Part shown: piece by piece, positions 8,321 through 16,834 of the stretch
Numbering within the stretch: position 1 is the stretch's first letter
Layout: each line of letters begins with the position of its first letter
Source: Rhodococcus oryzae
Lineage (GTDB): Bacteria > Actinomycetota > Actinomycetes > Mycobacteriales > Mycobacteriaceae
DNA length: 64,000 nucleotides
Assembly (NCBI RefSeq): GCF_005049235.1
Contig: NZ_SUMD01000007.1
Location: 230,602 to 294,601, forward strand
Reading direction: 5' to 3'
Position numbers and translations under genes: made by a program
The notes under the pieces: generated by a model
What the model was told of the DNA's origin: nothing
Seen by the model: only the letters and a program-made list of their open reading frames with translations
The model's database searches: none

Positions 8321-9079
8321 GTGCAGCAAAACACTTGCGCCGTGATCACCGGCGGATCGGGCGGCATCGGGATCGAGATCACCCGGCGGCTCGCCGCCAA
8401 GGGGCTCCCCGTCGCGTTCACCTACCGTTCCGGCTCCGAGCGCGCCGCCGCCCTTGTCGAGGAGATCACCGCGGCGGGCGGGCGGGCCCGTGCCGATGCC
8501 GTCGACCTGACCGACCGCGACCGGGTCGCACGGTGGGCTCAGGAGATCACCGCCGAGCTCGGCGATCCGTCGGTGCTGGTGCACGCGGCGGGCCCGCACA
8601 TCCCGATGGTCCACCTGTCCAAGGTCTCCCCCGACACCTTCTCCGAGCATCTCAACGCCGAGGCCACCGCGTTCTTCGCGCTCGTGCACGCCCTGCTGCC
8701 CGGGCTCCGCGTGGCGCGCGGGTCGGTCGTCGCGGTGACCACCGCGGCCACCGACCGCTTCCCCGTCCGCGACGGCCTCTCGTCCGGGACCAAGGGCGCC
8801 GTCGAGGCGCTTGTCCGGGCGTTCGCCGCCGAGGAGGGCCGCTTCGGCGTCCGCTTCAACTCCGTGGGGCCCGGCATGCTCACCGACGGCATGGCCGAAC
8901 GCCTGATGGGCAACGCCGACCTCGACGAGCGCGCACAGGCGGTCGCGATGAGCCGCATCCCCCTGCAGCGCTTCGGCTCCGCGGTCGACATCGCCGAGGC
9001 CGTCTGCTTCCTCGCGAGCGACAAGGCCGGCTTCATCACCGGCCAGAAGCTGAACGTCGACGGCGGCTACACCGTCTAG
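8321..9079 (+). CDS. SDR-fold protein lacking the usual catalytic Ser and Tyr
   Basis: 252-aa Rossmann protein with the SDR cofactor motif TGGSGGIG near residue 10 and a FabG-like C-terminus ending in NVDGGYTV. The classical YxxxK motif reads SSGTK, so the catalytic Tyr is Ser while the Lys is kept. The segment where the catalytic Ser should be reads VTTAAT. It may be an atypical reductase, or catalytically weak. GTG at 8321 lies 11 bases after the KstR2 box, with no clear Shine-Dalgarno, so translation could be leaderless. A role in the HIP pathway is inferred only from that operator. Confidence 0.8.
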   Translation: MQQNTCAVITGGSGGIGIEITRRLAAKGLPVAFTYRSGSERAAALVEEITAAGGRARADAVDLTDRDRVARWAQEITAELGDPSVLVHAAGPHIPMVHLSKVSPDTFSEHLNAEATAFFALVHALLPGLRVARGSVVAVTTAATDRFPVRDGLSSGTKGAVEALVRAFAAEEGRFGVRFNSVGPGMLTDGMAERLMGNADLDERAQAVAMSRIPLQRFGSAVDIAEAVCFLASDKAGFITGQKLNVDGGYTV

Positions 9080-10158
9080 GCGGCTCCGCCGCCCGTGCGC
9101 GGTTGACGAGTGTCAGGACTCGCTAACCGCGCACAGGCGGGACACGGGTTTTCGTCCCGCCTGACCCACCCCTCGCGGCGCAGGATCTGCTCGACCTCCC
9201 CGGCCACCAGGCACGGCGTCCCGACGACCTCCTCGTAGCCGAACACCAGCCGTGGCCGATCGGCGAGCTCGGCCGCGTTGTCGCGGCGACGGTCCCGGAA
9301 AGCGACCTCGCGCGCGGAATGCGACCGGCGGCCGTCGAGTCGCACGATCAGCGGGACACCGTGTTCGGAGTAGTCGCAGTCCTCCCAGAGCGTCCGGCCG
9401 TCGACCACCACCGGCCCCTGGCGGCGAGCGGCGGGAAGTCCGTGGGCCTGTTCCACCTCGACCGCGAAGCGGTACTCGAGCATCGACTGGACACCCTCGG
9501 CCAGCAGACTGACGGCCGCCTCGAGCGCCTTCCGGTAGCGACGCGGGGTCCGCTCGTTCATCCGGCGCCGGATGTCGTCCAACCGGACGCGAGCGTTGGT
9601 GACGGCGCCGATCAGGCTGACGTATGCCTCGTGCGCCGACGGTTGCGCGATGGCGAGGTCGAGCGCGGTGTCCGCGCGGGTCGTGCGCGGTGGCAGGAGG
9701 TCGCCGGCACCGATGTGCCGTTGCGCGCGCGACCGGTGCACCGCCACCCCGGGGTGCAGGATGCTCCCCCGCGAGGGCACCACGCGATCGCCGTGCACCG
9801 CGTGTCCGACCGCGGTCGCGGGTTGACCGATCGCGGAGACACCGTAGGGAACCGTCACGTGGACGGGACCGGCCTCGTCCACCGTGACCATCCCCCACAG
9901 CTCCGCGGCCGTCCGGTGACTGAGCAGCGCCGTGGTCCCGCCGTAGAGCAGGGCGGCCTCGAGGATCGCGTCCCGGGTGAGCAGGCCCGAGGTGATCGCG
10001 TACACCCCGTGCAGCACCCGCTGCCAACGCCCGATCTCGAGACGCTGCCACGTTCGCGACGGCGGGAATCCGATGGCGTGCAGTTGCGCCGCGGTGACCA
10101 ATCCGTACTGGCGGTCGACGAGGGCCTGAAGCGCTGCGGGCGAGAACGTTGCGGACAT
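9076..10158 (-). CDS. AbiEi-type N-terminal domain plus DUF559-like C-terminal domain protein
   Basis: 360-aa protein. Residues 1-75 look like the AbiEi antitoxin winged-helix domain (LVTAAQLHAIG, then RLEIGRWQRVLHGVYAI). The C-terminal part (about 245-340) resembles the DUF559/Vsr-like endonuclease fold, but the usual ElDG motif reads VRLDG, so an acidic residue looks replaced by Arg. No AbiEii toxin gene is adjacent. Such proteins are common in this order and of unknown function. Its stop overlaps the convergent SDR stop in a CTAG, and its last residues are encoded inside the palindromic repeat at 9077-9142. Confidence 0.75.
   Translation of the reverse strand: MSATFSPAALQALVDRQYGLVTAAQLHAIGFPPSRTWQRLEIGRWQRVLHGVYAITSGLLTRDAILEAALLYGGTTALLSHRTAAELWGMVTVDEAGPVHVTVPYGVSAIGQPATAVGHAVHGDRVVPSRGSILHPGVAVHRSRAQRHIGAGDLLPPRTTRADTALDLAIAQPSAHEAYVSLIGAVTNARVRLDDIRRRMNERTPRRYRKALEAAVSLLAEGVQSMLEYRFAVEVEQAHGLPAARRQGPVVVDGRTLWEDCDYSEHGVPLIVRLDGRRSHSAREVAFRDRRRDNAAELADRPRLVFGYEEVVGTPCLVAGEVEQILRREGWVRRDENPCPACARLASPDTRQPRTGGGAA
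9077..9142 (+). repeat. Stop-linked palindromic repeat, copy 1
   Basis: Starts at the SDR stop with TAGGCGGCTCCGCCGCC and continues into an imperfect hairpin with arms CCGTGCGCGGTTGACGAGT and its complement. A near-identical element occurs at 53164-53229 on the other strand, again beginning at a stop codon (ltp2). It could work as a bidirectional terminator or be a REP-like element. Confidence 0.75.
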
Positions 10159-10218
10159 ACCGACGACACTGGCGTCGGGCACCGACCGGATCGACGAGAT
10201 CGGGCCGGGTTATCCACA

Positions 10219-10235
10219 GGCGGCGGAGCCGCCTA
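10219..10235 (-). repeat. 17-bp inverted copy of the stop-linked sequence
   Basis: Exact reverse complement of 9077-9093. Read on the minus strand it starts with the ipdF stop codon. With the copy at 9077 it brackets the AbiEi/DUF559-like gene in inverted orientation. Confidence 0.75.
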
Positions 10236-11042
10236 GGCGCGCTGGCTGGAGATGGAGACGATCTCGCCGGTGAGGTAGGTCGTGTAGTCGCTGGCGAGCA
10301 TCGCGATGGTCGCGGCGATCTCCCACACCTCGGCGGCGCGACCGAAGGCCTCACCCTCGGCCAGCTTGTCGAGCAGTTCCTCGCTCGTCACCTTCGCCAG
10401 GAACGCGTGGCGGGCGATGGACGGCGCGACGGCGTTGATGCGGACGCCGTACTCGGCAGCCTCGATCGCGCTGCAGCGGGTCAGCGCCATGACGCCGGCC
10501 TTGGCCGCGGCGTAGTGCGCCTGCGAGTGCTGCGCGCGCCAGCCGAGCACGGAGGCGTTGTTGACCAGGACGCCGTTGTGATCGACGGACTTGAAGTAGC
10601 GCAGCGCAGCGCGGGTGGCGCGGAAGGTGCTCGTCAACGTGATGTCGAGGACGCGATCCCACTGCTCGTCGGTCATGTCCACGACCGGCGTCTCGCCGCC
10701 GAGGCCCGCGTTGTTGACCAGGACGTCGATGCGGCCGAGCTTCTCGGCGGAGCCCGCGATCAGCGCGTCGACCTGCTCGGTGCTCGAGACGTCGCAGACG
10801 AAGGACTCGACCTGCTGGCCACCGAACTCGGCCGACAGCTTCTCCACGGTCTCGCCGAGGCGACGCTCGTGGAAGTCCGAGACCAGCACGTCGGCGCCCT
10901 CGAGCAGCGCCCGGCGCGCGGTGGCGAAGCCGATACCGGTGCCCGCGGCCGCGGTCACGACGACCTTCTTGCCCTTGAGCAGGTTGTGGCCCTCGATCTC
11001 GGCGGGGGCGACGGCAAGGGGGGACTTGAGGGAAGTGGTCAC
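10233..11042 (-). CDS. ipdF: IpdF, hydroxyacyl-CoA dehydrogenase (SDR) of the HIP pathway
   Basis: 269-aa SDR corresponding to Rv3559c. Cofactor motif TAAAGTGIG near residue 32, NNAG near residue 115, NNASV with catalytic Ser, and HYAAAKAG for Tyr/Lys. IpdF is known as the NAD-dependent dehydrogenase acting on the 5-hydroxy bicyclic CoA ester formed from HIP-CoA. GTG at 11042 overlaps the fadE30 stop (GTGA); it is the second gene of the fadE30-ipdF operon. Confidence 0.93.
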   Translation of the reverse strand: MTTSLKSPLAVAPAEIEGHNLLKGKKVVVTAAAGTGIGFATARRALLEGADVLVSDFHERRLGETVEKLSAEFGGQQVESFVCDVSSTEQVDALIAGSAEKLGRIDVLVNNAGLGGETPVVDMTDEQWDRVLDITLTSTFRATRAALRYFKSVDHNGVLVNNASVLGWRAQHSQAHYAAAKAGVMALTRCSAIEAAEYGVRINAVAPSIARHAFLAKVTSEELLDKLAEGEAFGRAAEVWEIAATIAMLASDYTTYLTGEIVSISSQRA

Positions 11043-12244
11043 GGTCGAGCCTCTCGGGGAAGTCCGAGCACCCGCTCGGCGATGATGTTTCGTTGGATTT
11101 CGTTCGAGCCGCCGTAGATGGTGTCGGCCCGGCTGAACAGGAACAGGCGCTGCTGGTCGCTCAGGTCGGCATCGGCGCCGAACGGCCCGTTGCCCGCCAG
11201 CAGCGAGTCCGCACCGGCGACCTCCATCGCGAGCTCGCCGAGACCGCGGTGCCAGTTGGCCCACAACAGCTTGGCCACCGAGGCCTCGCCGCCCTGTGCG
11301 CTGGCGTCGACCGCGGACAGGGTGCGCATGGCGTGCGCGCGCATCACCTGCAGGCCCATCCAGGCGCGGGTGAGCTTGTCCTTGATGACGGGGTCGGAGG
11401 CCGCGCCGTTGCGCTCGGCGAGCTCGACGATCTCCGACAGTTCCTTGGCGAAGCCGACCTGCTGGCCGAGCGTGGAGATGCCCCGCTCGAAGGTGAGGGT
11501 GCCCATCGCGACCGACCAGCCCTGGCCGACCTCGCCGACCACCAGGTCGGCGTCGGTGCGGGCGTCGTCGAAGAACACCTCGTTGAACTCGGAGGTGCCG
11601 GTGAGCTGCAGGATCGGCCGCACCTCGATGCCCGGCTGGTCCATCGGCACGAGCAGGTAGGACAGGCCCTTGTGCCGCTGCGAGCCGGGCTCGGTCCGCG
11701 CGACCACGAAGCACCACTGCGCGACGTGCGCGAGCGAGGTCCACACCTTCTGCCCGTTGATCCGCCACTGGTCGCCGTCGAGGCGCGCCGAGGTGGAGAC
11801 CGCCGCGAGGTCGGAGCCCGCGCCCGGCTCGGAGTAGCCCTGGCACCACAGTTCGGAGACCGTGTTGATACCGGGCAGGAAGCGTCGCTTCTGCTCCTCG
11901 GTGCCGAACGCGATCAGCGTCGGCCCGAGCAGCTCCTCACCGAGGTGGCTCACCCGCGCGGGTGCGCCCGAGCGGGCGTACTCCTCATGGAAGATCACCT
12001 GCTGGCTCAGCGTCGCGCCCTTGCCGCCGTACTCGGTCGGCCAGCCCAGGCAGGTCCACCCGGCGGCCGCCAGATGGCGGTCCCACGCGAGTCGCTCCTC
12101 GAAGGCCTCGTGCTCACGTCCGGGTCCACCGAGCCCACGCAGACCGGCGAACTCACCGGTGAGATTGTCGGCCAACCACTCACGGACGGTCGCGGCGAAC
12201 TGCTCGTCGTCTTTGGCTGTCCCCAGCCCCTGGCTTACATCCAC
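11039..12244 (-). CDS. fadE30: FadE30, acyl-CoA dehydrogenase acting on the HIP-derived CoA ester
   Basis: 401-aa acyl-CoA dehydrogenase, FAD-dependent. The family blocks WCQGYSEPGAGSDLA (about residue 130), NGQKVWTSLA (about 160) and the C-terminal YGGSNEIQRNIIAERVLGLPRE are near-identical to Rv3560c. It introduces a double bond in the propionyl side chain of the bicyclic CoA ester. GTG at 12244 gives the best family fit. It is divergent from fadD3, and both share the KstR2 operator at 12261-12274. Confidence 0.94.
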   Translation of the reverse strand: MDVSQGLGTAKDDEQFAATVREWLADNLTGEFAGLRGLGGPGREHEAFEERLAWDRHLAAAGWTCLGWPTEYGGKGATLSQQVIFHEEYARSGAPARVSHLGEELLGPTLIAFGTEEQKRRFLPGINTVSELWCQGYSEPGAGSDLAAVSTSARLDGDQWRINGQKVWTSLAHVAQWCFVVARTEPGSQRHKGLSYLLVPMDQPGIEVRPILQLTGTSEFNEVFFDDARTDADLVVGEVGQGWSVAMGTLTFERGISTLGQQVGFAKELSEIVELAERNGAASDPVIKDKLTRAWMGLQVMRAHAMRTLSAVDASAQGGEASVAKLLWANWHRGLGELAMEVAGADSLLAGNGPFGADADLSDQQRLFLFSRADTIYGGSNEIQRNIIAERVLGLPREARP

Positions 12245-12260
12245 CCCGGTAGGATAACCT

Positions 12261-12274
12261 ACCAAGCACTTGCT
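12261..12274. promoter_or_regulatory. KstR2 operator between fadE30 and fadD3
   Basis: ACCAAGCACTTGCT matches AnCAAGnnCTTGnT exactly and lies 16 bases before the fadD3 start and 17 bases before the fadE30 start. The near-adjacent placement implies short leaders for both operons. Confidence 0.9.
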
Positions 12275-12289
12275 TTGTAGAGGAGTCCA

Positions 12290-13843
12290 GTGACCAGTGA
12301 TGTGAATACCACCCCCGCGGCCCTCGCGAGGGCGGCTCGCGAATTCGGTGACGCCGAGGCCATCGCCGACGGCGAGGTCCGGATCAGCTACTCCGACCTC
12401 CTCGACCGCGTCCGGACCACGGCACGGGCACTGATCGCCCGCGGGATCGAGCCCGGCGACCGGATCGCGATCTGGTCGCCGAACACCTACCACTGGGTGA
12501 TCGCCGCGCTCGCCGCGCACTACGCCGGCGCCGTGATCGTTCCGATCAACACCCGCTACACCGGCAGCGAGACGCTCGACCTGATCGTCCGGACCAAGGC
12601 CGCGGGCCTCTTCGTGGTCGGCCCCTTCCTGGGCACCGACCGCTTCGCTGAGCTGGCCAGGGCCGCGGCGCCTGGCGACCTCGACGGCCTGCACACCGTG
12701 ATCCGGATCCCGTTCGACGCCGCTGACCCGATCGAGGGCGTGATCGACTGGAGCGAGCTCGACGCGCTCGCGGAGTCGGTCCCGGCCGAGCAGGCTGACG
12801 CCCGTGCGCAGGCGATCGGACCCGACGACCTCGCGGACATCCTGTTCACCTCCGGGACCACCGGCAAGAGCAAGGGCGTGATGACCGCGCACCGGCAGAC
12901 GCTCGGCGTCGCGCGGGCCTGGGGCGAATGCGCGGAGGTGAGCGCGGCCGACCGGTACCTGATCATCAACCCGTTCTTCCACACTTTCGGGTACAAGGCG
13001 GGCTTCCTGGTCTGCATCCTCAACGGCGCGACCATCGTCCCGATGGCGATCTTCGACGTCCCGAAGGTCATGGCGAAGATCGCCGAGGAGAAGATCAGCA
13101 TCCTCCCCGGCGCCCCCACGATCCATCAGTCGATCCTCGACTTCCCCACCCGCGACGACTACGACCTGTCGAGCCTGCGGGTCGCCATCACCGGTGCCGC
13201 TGCCGTCCCGGTCACCCTGGTCGAGCGGCTCCAGTCCGAGCTGAGCTACGACGCGGTGCTCACCGCCTACGGCCAGACCGAGGCCGTCGTGGTCACCATG
13301 TGCCGCACCGACGACGACCCGGTCACCGTCTCGACCACCTCCGGCCGGGCCGTGCCGGGCATGGAGGTCCGGATCGGCGACCACGGCGAGATCCTGGTCC
13401 GCGGCGACAACATCATGCTCGGCTATCTCGATGACGCGGAAGCCACCGCGGCAACCATCGACAAGGACGGCTGGCTGCACACCGGCGACGTCGGCGTCAT
13501 GGACGAGCGCGGATACATCGACATCACCGACCGGCTCAAGGACATGTACATCTCGGGCGGCTTCAACGTCTATCCCGCCGAGGTCGAGAACGCCCTCGCC
13601 CGCATCGACGCGGTCGCCGAGTCGGCCGTCATCGGGGTGCCCGACGAGCGCATGGGCGAGGTCGGCCGCGCCTACGTCGTCGCAAAGCCCGGTCGCACCA
13701 TCACGGCCGAGGAGGTCCTCGCGTACTGCAAGGAGCACCTCGCCAACTTCAAGATCCCGCGCTCGGTCCTCGTGGTCGGATCGCTGCCGCGCAACCCGTC
13801 CGGCAAGGTCCTCAAGAACGATCTCCGAGAGGGCAAGTCGTGA
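12290..13843 (+). CDS. fadD3: FadD3, HIP-CoA synthetase
   Basis: 517-aa adenylate-forming acyl-CoA synthetase. FTSGTTGKSKG (about residues 186-196) is the AMP-binding P-loop, YGQTE near 327 and the C-terminal catalytic Lys in PRNPSGKVLK are present. FadD3 activates HIP, the propionate left from rings C/D, and its product is the KstR2 effector. GTG at 12290 follows AGGAG at 12281-12285. First gene of an operon continuing to fadE33. Confidence 0.95.
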   Translation: MTSDVNTTPAALARAAREFGDAEAIADGEVRISYSDLLDRVRTTARALIARGIEPGDRIAIWSPNTYHWVIAALAAHYAGAVIVPINTRYTGSETLDLIVRTKAAGLFVVGPFLGTDRFAELARAAAPGDLDGLHTVIRIPFDAADPIEGVIDWSELDALAESVPAEQADARAQAIGPDDLADILFTSGTTGKSKGVMTAHRQTLGVARAWGECAEVSAADRYLIINPFFHTFGYKAGFLVCILNGATIVPMAIFDVPKVMAKIAEEKISILPGAPTIHQSILDFPTRDDYDLSSLRVAITGAAAVPVTLVERLQSELSYDAVLTAYGQTEAVVVTMCRTDDDPVTVSTTSGRAVPGMEVRIGDHGEILVRGDNIMLGYLDDAEATAATIDKDGWLHTGDVGVMDERGYIDITDRLKDMYISGGFNVYPAEVENALARIDAVAESAVIGVPDERMGEVGRAYVVAKPGRTITAEEVLAYCKEHLANFKIPRSVLVVGSLPRNPSGKVLKNDLREGKS

Positions 13844-14718
13844 GTGTTCCCGACGAGGGCGAGGTCGTCACCTACGAGGTGCGCGGCAAGGTCGCGGTCG
13901 TCACGATGAACCGGCCGAAGTTCCGCAACGCGCAGAACTCCGTGATGACCTATGCCCTGGACGCCGCCTTCCAGCACGCCGTCGAGGACCCCGAGGTGAG
14001 CGCGATCGTGTTGGCCGGCAACGGCGACCACTTCAGCGCCGGGCACGACATCGGGACCGTCGGCCGCGACCACCACGTGTCCTACGACAACAAGGCCGTC
14101 ATGTGGTGGGACCACGTCGACCGCGAGGGCGGCGACCAGCGTTTCGCCCGCGAGATGGAGGTCTACCTCGGCATGTGCCGGCGGTGGCGCGAGCTGCCGA
14201 AGCCGACCATCGCCATGGTGCACGGCGCCTGCATCGCCGGCGGCCTGATGCTGTCCTGGGTGTGCGACCTCATCGTCGCCTCCGACGACGCCTTCTTCGC
14301 GGACCCTGTTGTCCGGATGGGCATTCCGGGCGTCGAATACTTCGCGCACCCGTGGGTGCTCGGGGTGCGCGGCGCCAAGGAGATCCTGTTCACCGGCGAC
14401 CGCTTCACCGCGCAGCGCGCGTACGAGTGGGGCATGGTCAGCCGGGTGGTTCCGCGCGAGGACCTCGAGGCCACCGCGATGGACCTGGCCGACCGGATCG
14501 CGACCATGCCGCAGTTCGGACTCGCGCTGACCAAGAAGGCCGTCAACCAGTGCGAGGACCTGATGGGCGTGCGGGCCGGCATGGACTCGGTCTTCGGTCT
14601 GCACCACTTCGCGCACGCACACAACGCCGAAATCGGCAAGGGGCCCCTGGGCGGCATGGACGCCACAGCAATGAAGCGCGGCGCAGCCGCGGCGATGAAG
14701 AAGGCTGGAGAAGAATAG
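13840..14718 (+). CDS. Enoyl-CoA hydratase/isomerase family protein in the fadD3 operon
   Basis: 292-aa crotonase-fold protein. FSAGHDIGT (about residue 64) and GACIAGGLMLSW (about 128) form the oxyanion hole. It overlaps fadD3 by GTGA and fadE31 by one base (TAGTG), so it is part of a tight operon. It probably hydrates an unsaturated CoA ester in rings C/D catabolism. It is not the ring-D hydrolase EchA20, which is encoded at 1828; the exact step is an inference. It carries a long Met/Ala-rich tail after residue 270. Confidence 0.88.
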   Translation: MSVPDEGEVVTYEVRGKVAVVTMNRPKFRNAQNSVMTYALDAAFQHAVEDPEVSAIVLAGNGDHFSAGHDIGTVGRDHHVSYDNKAVMWWDHVDREGGDQRFAREMEVYLGMCRRWRELPKPTIAMVHGACIAGGLMLSWVCDLIVASDDAFFADPVVRMGIPGVEYFAHPWVLGVRGAKEILFTGDRFTAQRAYEWGMVSRVVPREDLEATAMDLADRIATMPQFGLALTKKAVNQCEDLMGVRAGMDSVFGLHHFAHAHNAEIGKGPLGGMDATAMKRGAAAAMKKAGEE

Positions 14719-15881
14719 TGGATCTCGAATTCGACGACGCCACAGTCGCATTCCGCGACGAAGTGCGCGCGTTCCTCAAGGCGAACGTCCCCGCCGAACC
14801 GCTGCCGCACATGGACACTGCGGAGGGCTTCGAGGCACACCGGCAGTGGGAGCGCACCCTCGCGGACGCGCGCCTGTCGGTGGTGTCCTGGCCCGCCGAG
14901 TACGGCGGCCGCGACGCGACCCTCGAGCAGTGGGTCATCTTCGAGGAGGAGTACTACCGCTCGGGCGCACCCGGTCGGGTCAGCCAGAACGGCATCTTCC
15001 TGCTGGCACCCACGCTCTTCGAGCATGCCAAGCCCGAGCAGCTGGCGCGGATCATGCCGCGCATGGCACGCGCCGACGACATCTGGGCCCAGGCCTGGTC
15101 CGAGCCCGAGTCCGGCTCCGACCTGGCCAGCCTGCGCGCCACCGCCACCAAGGTCGACGGCGGCTGGCTGCTCAACGGTCAGAAGACCTGGAGCTCCCGC
15201 GCCGCGTTCGCGGACTGGGGATTCGGCCTGTTCCGCTCCGACCCGGAGGCCCAGCGTCACAAGGGCATCACGTACTACATGTTCGACCTGCGGTCGAAGG
15301 GCGTCACCGTGCGTCCGATCGACCAGCTCGACGGCCTGCCGGGCTTCGCCGAGGTGTTCCTCGAGGACGTCTTCGTGCCCGACGACCCGGCGAACCCCGC
15401 GGAGTCCGGCGTGATCGGCGCTGTCAACGAGGGCTGGCGGGTCGCGATGAGCACCGCGAGCAACGAGCGGGGCCTGTCGCTGCGCTCCCCCGGCCGCTTC
15501 CTCGCCGCCACCGACCGGCTCGTGAAGCTGTGGAAGGCGAACGGCGACGAGTCCGACACCGCGCTGCGCGACCGGGTCGTCGACGCGTGGATCGGGTCGC
15601 GCGCCTACGAGCTGAGCACGTGGGGCACCGTCACCAGGCTCGCCGGCGGCGGCCAGCTCGGCGCCGAGTCCTCCATCAACAAGGTGTTCTGGTCCGAGTG
15701 GGACGTGGCCACCCACGAGACCGCGCTCGACCTGCTCGGCCCCGAGTCCGAGCTCGCCGACACCGCGTGGATGGACGGCTACCTGTTCTCCCTCTCCGGT
15801 CCGATCTACGCCGGCACCAACGAGATCCAGAAGAATGTCATCGCCGAGCGGCTGCTCGGCCTACCTAAGGCGGACCGATGA
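14718..15881 (+). CDS. fadE31: FadE31, acyl-CoA dehydrogenase
   Basis: 387-aa acyl-CoA dehydrogenase (Rv3562-like). AWSEPESGSDLASL near residue 130, NGQKTWSSRA near residue 153, and a C-terminal YAGTNEIQKNVIAERLLGLPK block. GTG at 14718 overlaps the preceding stop by one base. Member of the KstR2 operon; in this cluster FadE31 is needed for HIP growth but its step is less clear than those of FadE30 and FadE32/33. ATGA overlap with fadE32. Confidence 0.92.
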   Translation: MDLEFDDATVAFRDEVRAFLKANVPAEPLPHMDTAEGFEAHRQWERTLADARLSVVSWPAEYGGRDATLEQWVIFEEEYYRSGAPGRVSQNGIFLLAPTLFEHAKPEQLARIMPRMARADDIWAQAWSEPESGSDLASLRATATKVDGGWLLNGQKTWSSRAAFADWGFGLFRSDPEAQRHKGITYYMFDLRSKGVTVRPIDQLDGLPGFAEVFLEDVFVPDDPANPAESGVIGAVNEGWRVAMSTASNERGLSLRSPGRFLAATDRLVKLWKANGDESDTALRDRVVDAWIGSRAYELSTWGTVTRLAGGGQLGAESSINKVFWSEWDVATHETALDLLGPESELADTAWMDGYLFSLSGPIYAGTNEIQKNVIAERLLGLPKADR

Positions 15882-16834
15882 GATTCGCACTCGACTCCTC
15901 GCACACCGACTTCGCGGACAGCATCGACTCGCTGCTCGCCAAGTCCGACATGCCCGCCGTGATCCGGTCCTGGAACGCGGGTGACACCGCGCCCGGCCTC
16001 AAGGTGTGGCAGCGCCTGGCCGAGACCGGCGTCAACGGCCTGATCATCGACGAGGCGCACGACGGCCTCGGCGCCGACGCCATCGACCTGGTCGTCGCGG
16101 TCGAGCAGCTGGGCAGGCACGCGGTGCCGGGTCCGGTCGCCGAGACCATCGCCGTCGCACCGGTGCTGCTCGCGGGCGCGGCGCCGGACCGGCTGTCCGC
16201 GCTCGCCGAGGGCGCGCTTGCCACCGTCGCGGCCCCGCCGCGGGTGCCGTTCGCCGTCGACGCGAACGCCGTCGAGCTGACTCTGCTCGTGCAGGGCGAC
16301 TCGGTGTCCACCGCCACCGTCGGTGACGAGCACGGCTCCGTCGACCAGGCCCGGAAGCTGTTCTCCGTCACCGCCGCCGAGACGCTCGGCGACGCCGACA
16401 CCGAGCGCGCCTTCGACATGGGCGCGCTCGCCACCGCCGCCCAGCTGCTGGGCCTCGGCCGCACCATGCTCGAGATCAGCACCGAATACGCCAAGCAGCG
16501 CAAGCAGTTCGGCACGGCCATCGGTAGCCAGCAGTCGATCAAGCACCACCTGGCGAACGTCGCCATCGGCCTCGAGATGGCGCGACCGCTGCTGCACGGC
16601 GCCGCGCTGTCCGTCCGGGACGGCTCGGCCGACGCCCGCCGCGACATCTCCGCCGCGAAGGTCGCGTGTGGCGACGCCGCGTACCGCGCATCGCGGATCG
16701 CGCTGCAGGTGCACGGCGCCATCGGGTACACCCAGGAACACGACCTGTCCCTGTGGCTGACCAAGACCCGGGCCCTGCTGACCGCGTGGGGCACCCCGTC
16801 GGTGCACCGCGCCCGAGTGATGGAGTCGCTGTGA
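15878..16834 (+). CDS. fadE32: FadE32, subunit of the IpdE1-IpdE2 acyl-CoA dehydrogenase
   Basis: 318-aa acyl-CoA dehydrogenase-fold subunit corresponding to Rv3563. The C-terminal half carries QFGTAIGSQQSIKHHLA (about 208-225) and QVHGAIGYTQEHDLSLW. It lacks a full set of active-site features on its own and pairs with FadE33 in the alpha2beta2 dehydrogenase known as IpdE1-IpdE2, which works on the ring-opened CoA ester. Four-base overlaps on both sides support co-synthesis. Confidence 0.92.
   Translation: MRFALDSSHTDFADSIDSLLAKSDMPAVIRSWNAGDTAPGLKVWQRLAETGVNGLIIDEAHDGLGADAIDLVVAVEQLGRHAVPGPVAETIAVAPVLLAGAAPDRLSALAEGALATVAAPPRVPFAVDANAVELTLLVQGDSVSTATVGDEHGSVDQARKLFSVTAAETLGDADTERAFDMGALATAAQLLGLGRTMLEISTEYAKQRKQFGTAIGSQQSIKHHLANVAIGLEMARPLLHGAALSVRDGSADARRDISAAKVACGDAAYRASRIALQVHGAIGYTQEHDLSLWLTKTRALLTAWGTPSVHRARVMESL

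Noticed and set aside
9076..10158. Type IV toxin-antitoxin (AbiE) system
   Set aside because: Only the AbiEi-like N-terminal domain is present; the neighbours are steroid genes and no AbiEii nucleotidyltransferase toxin is seen.
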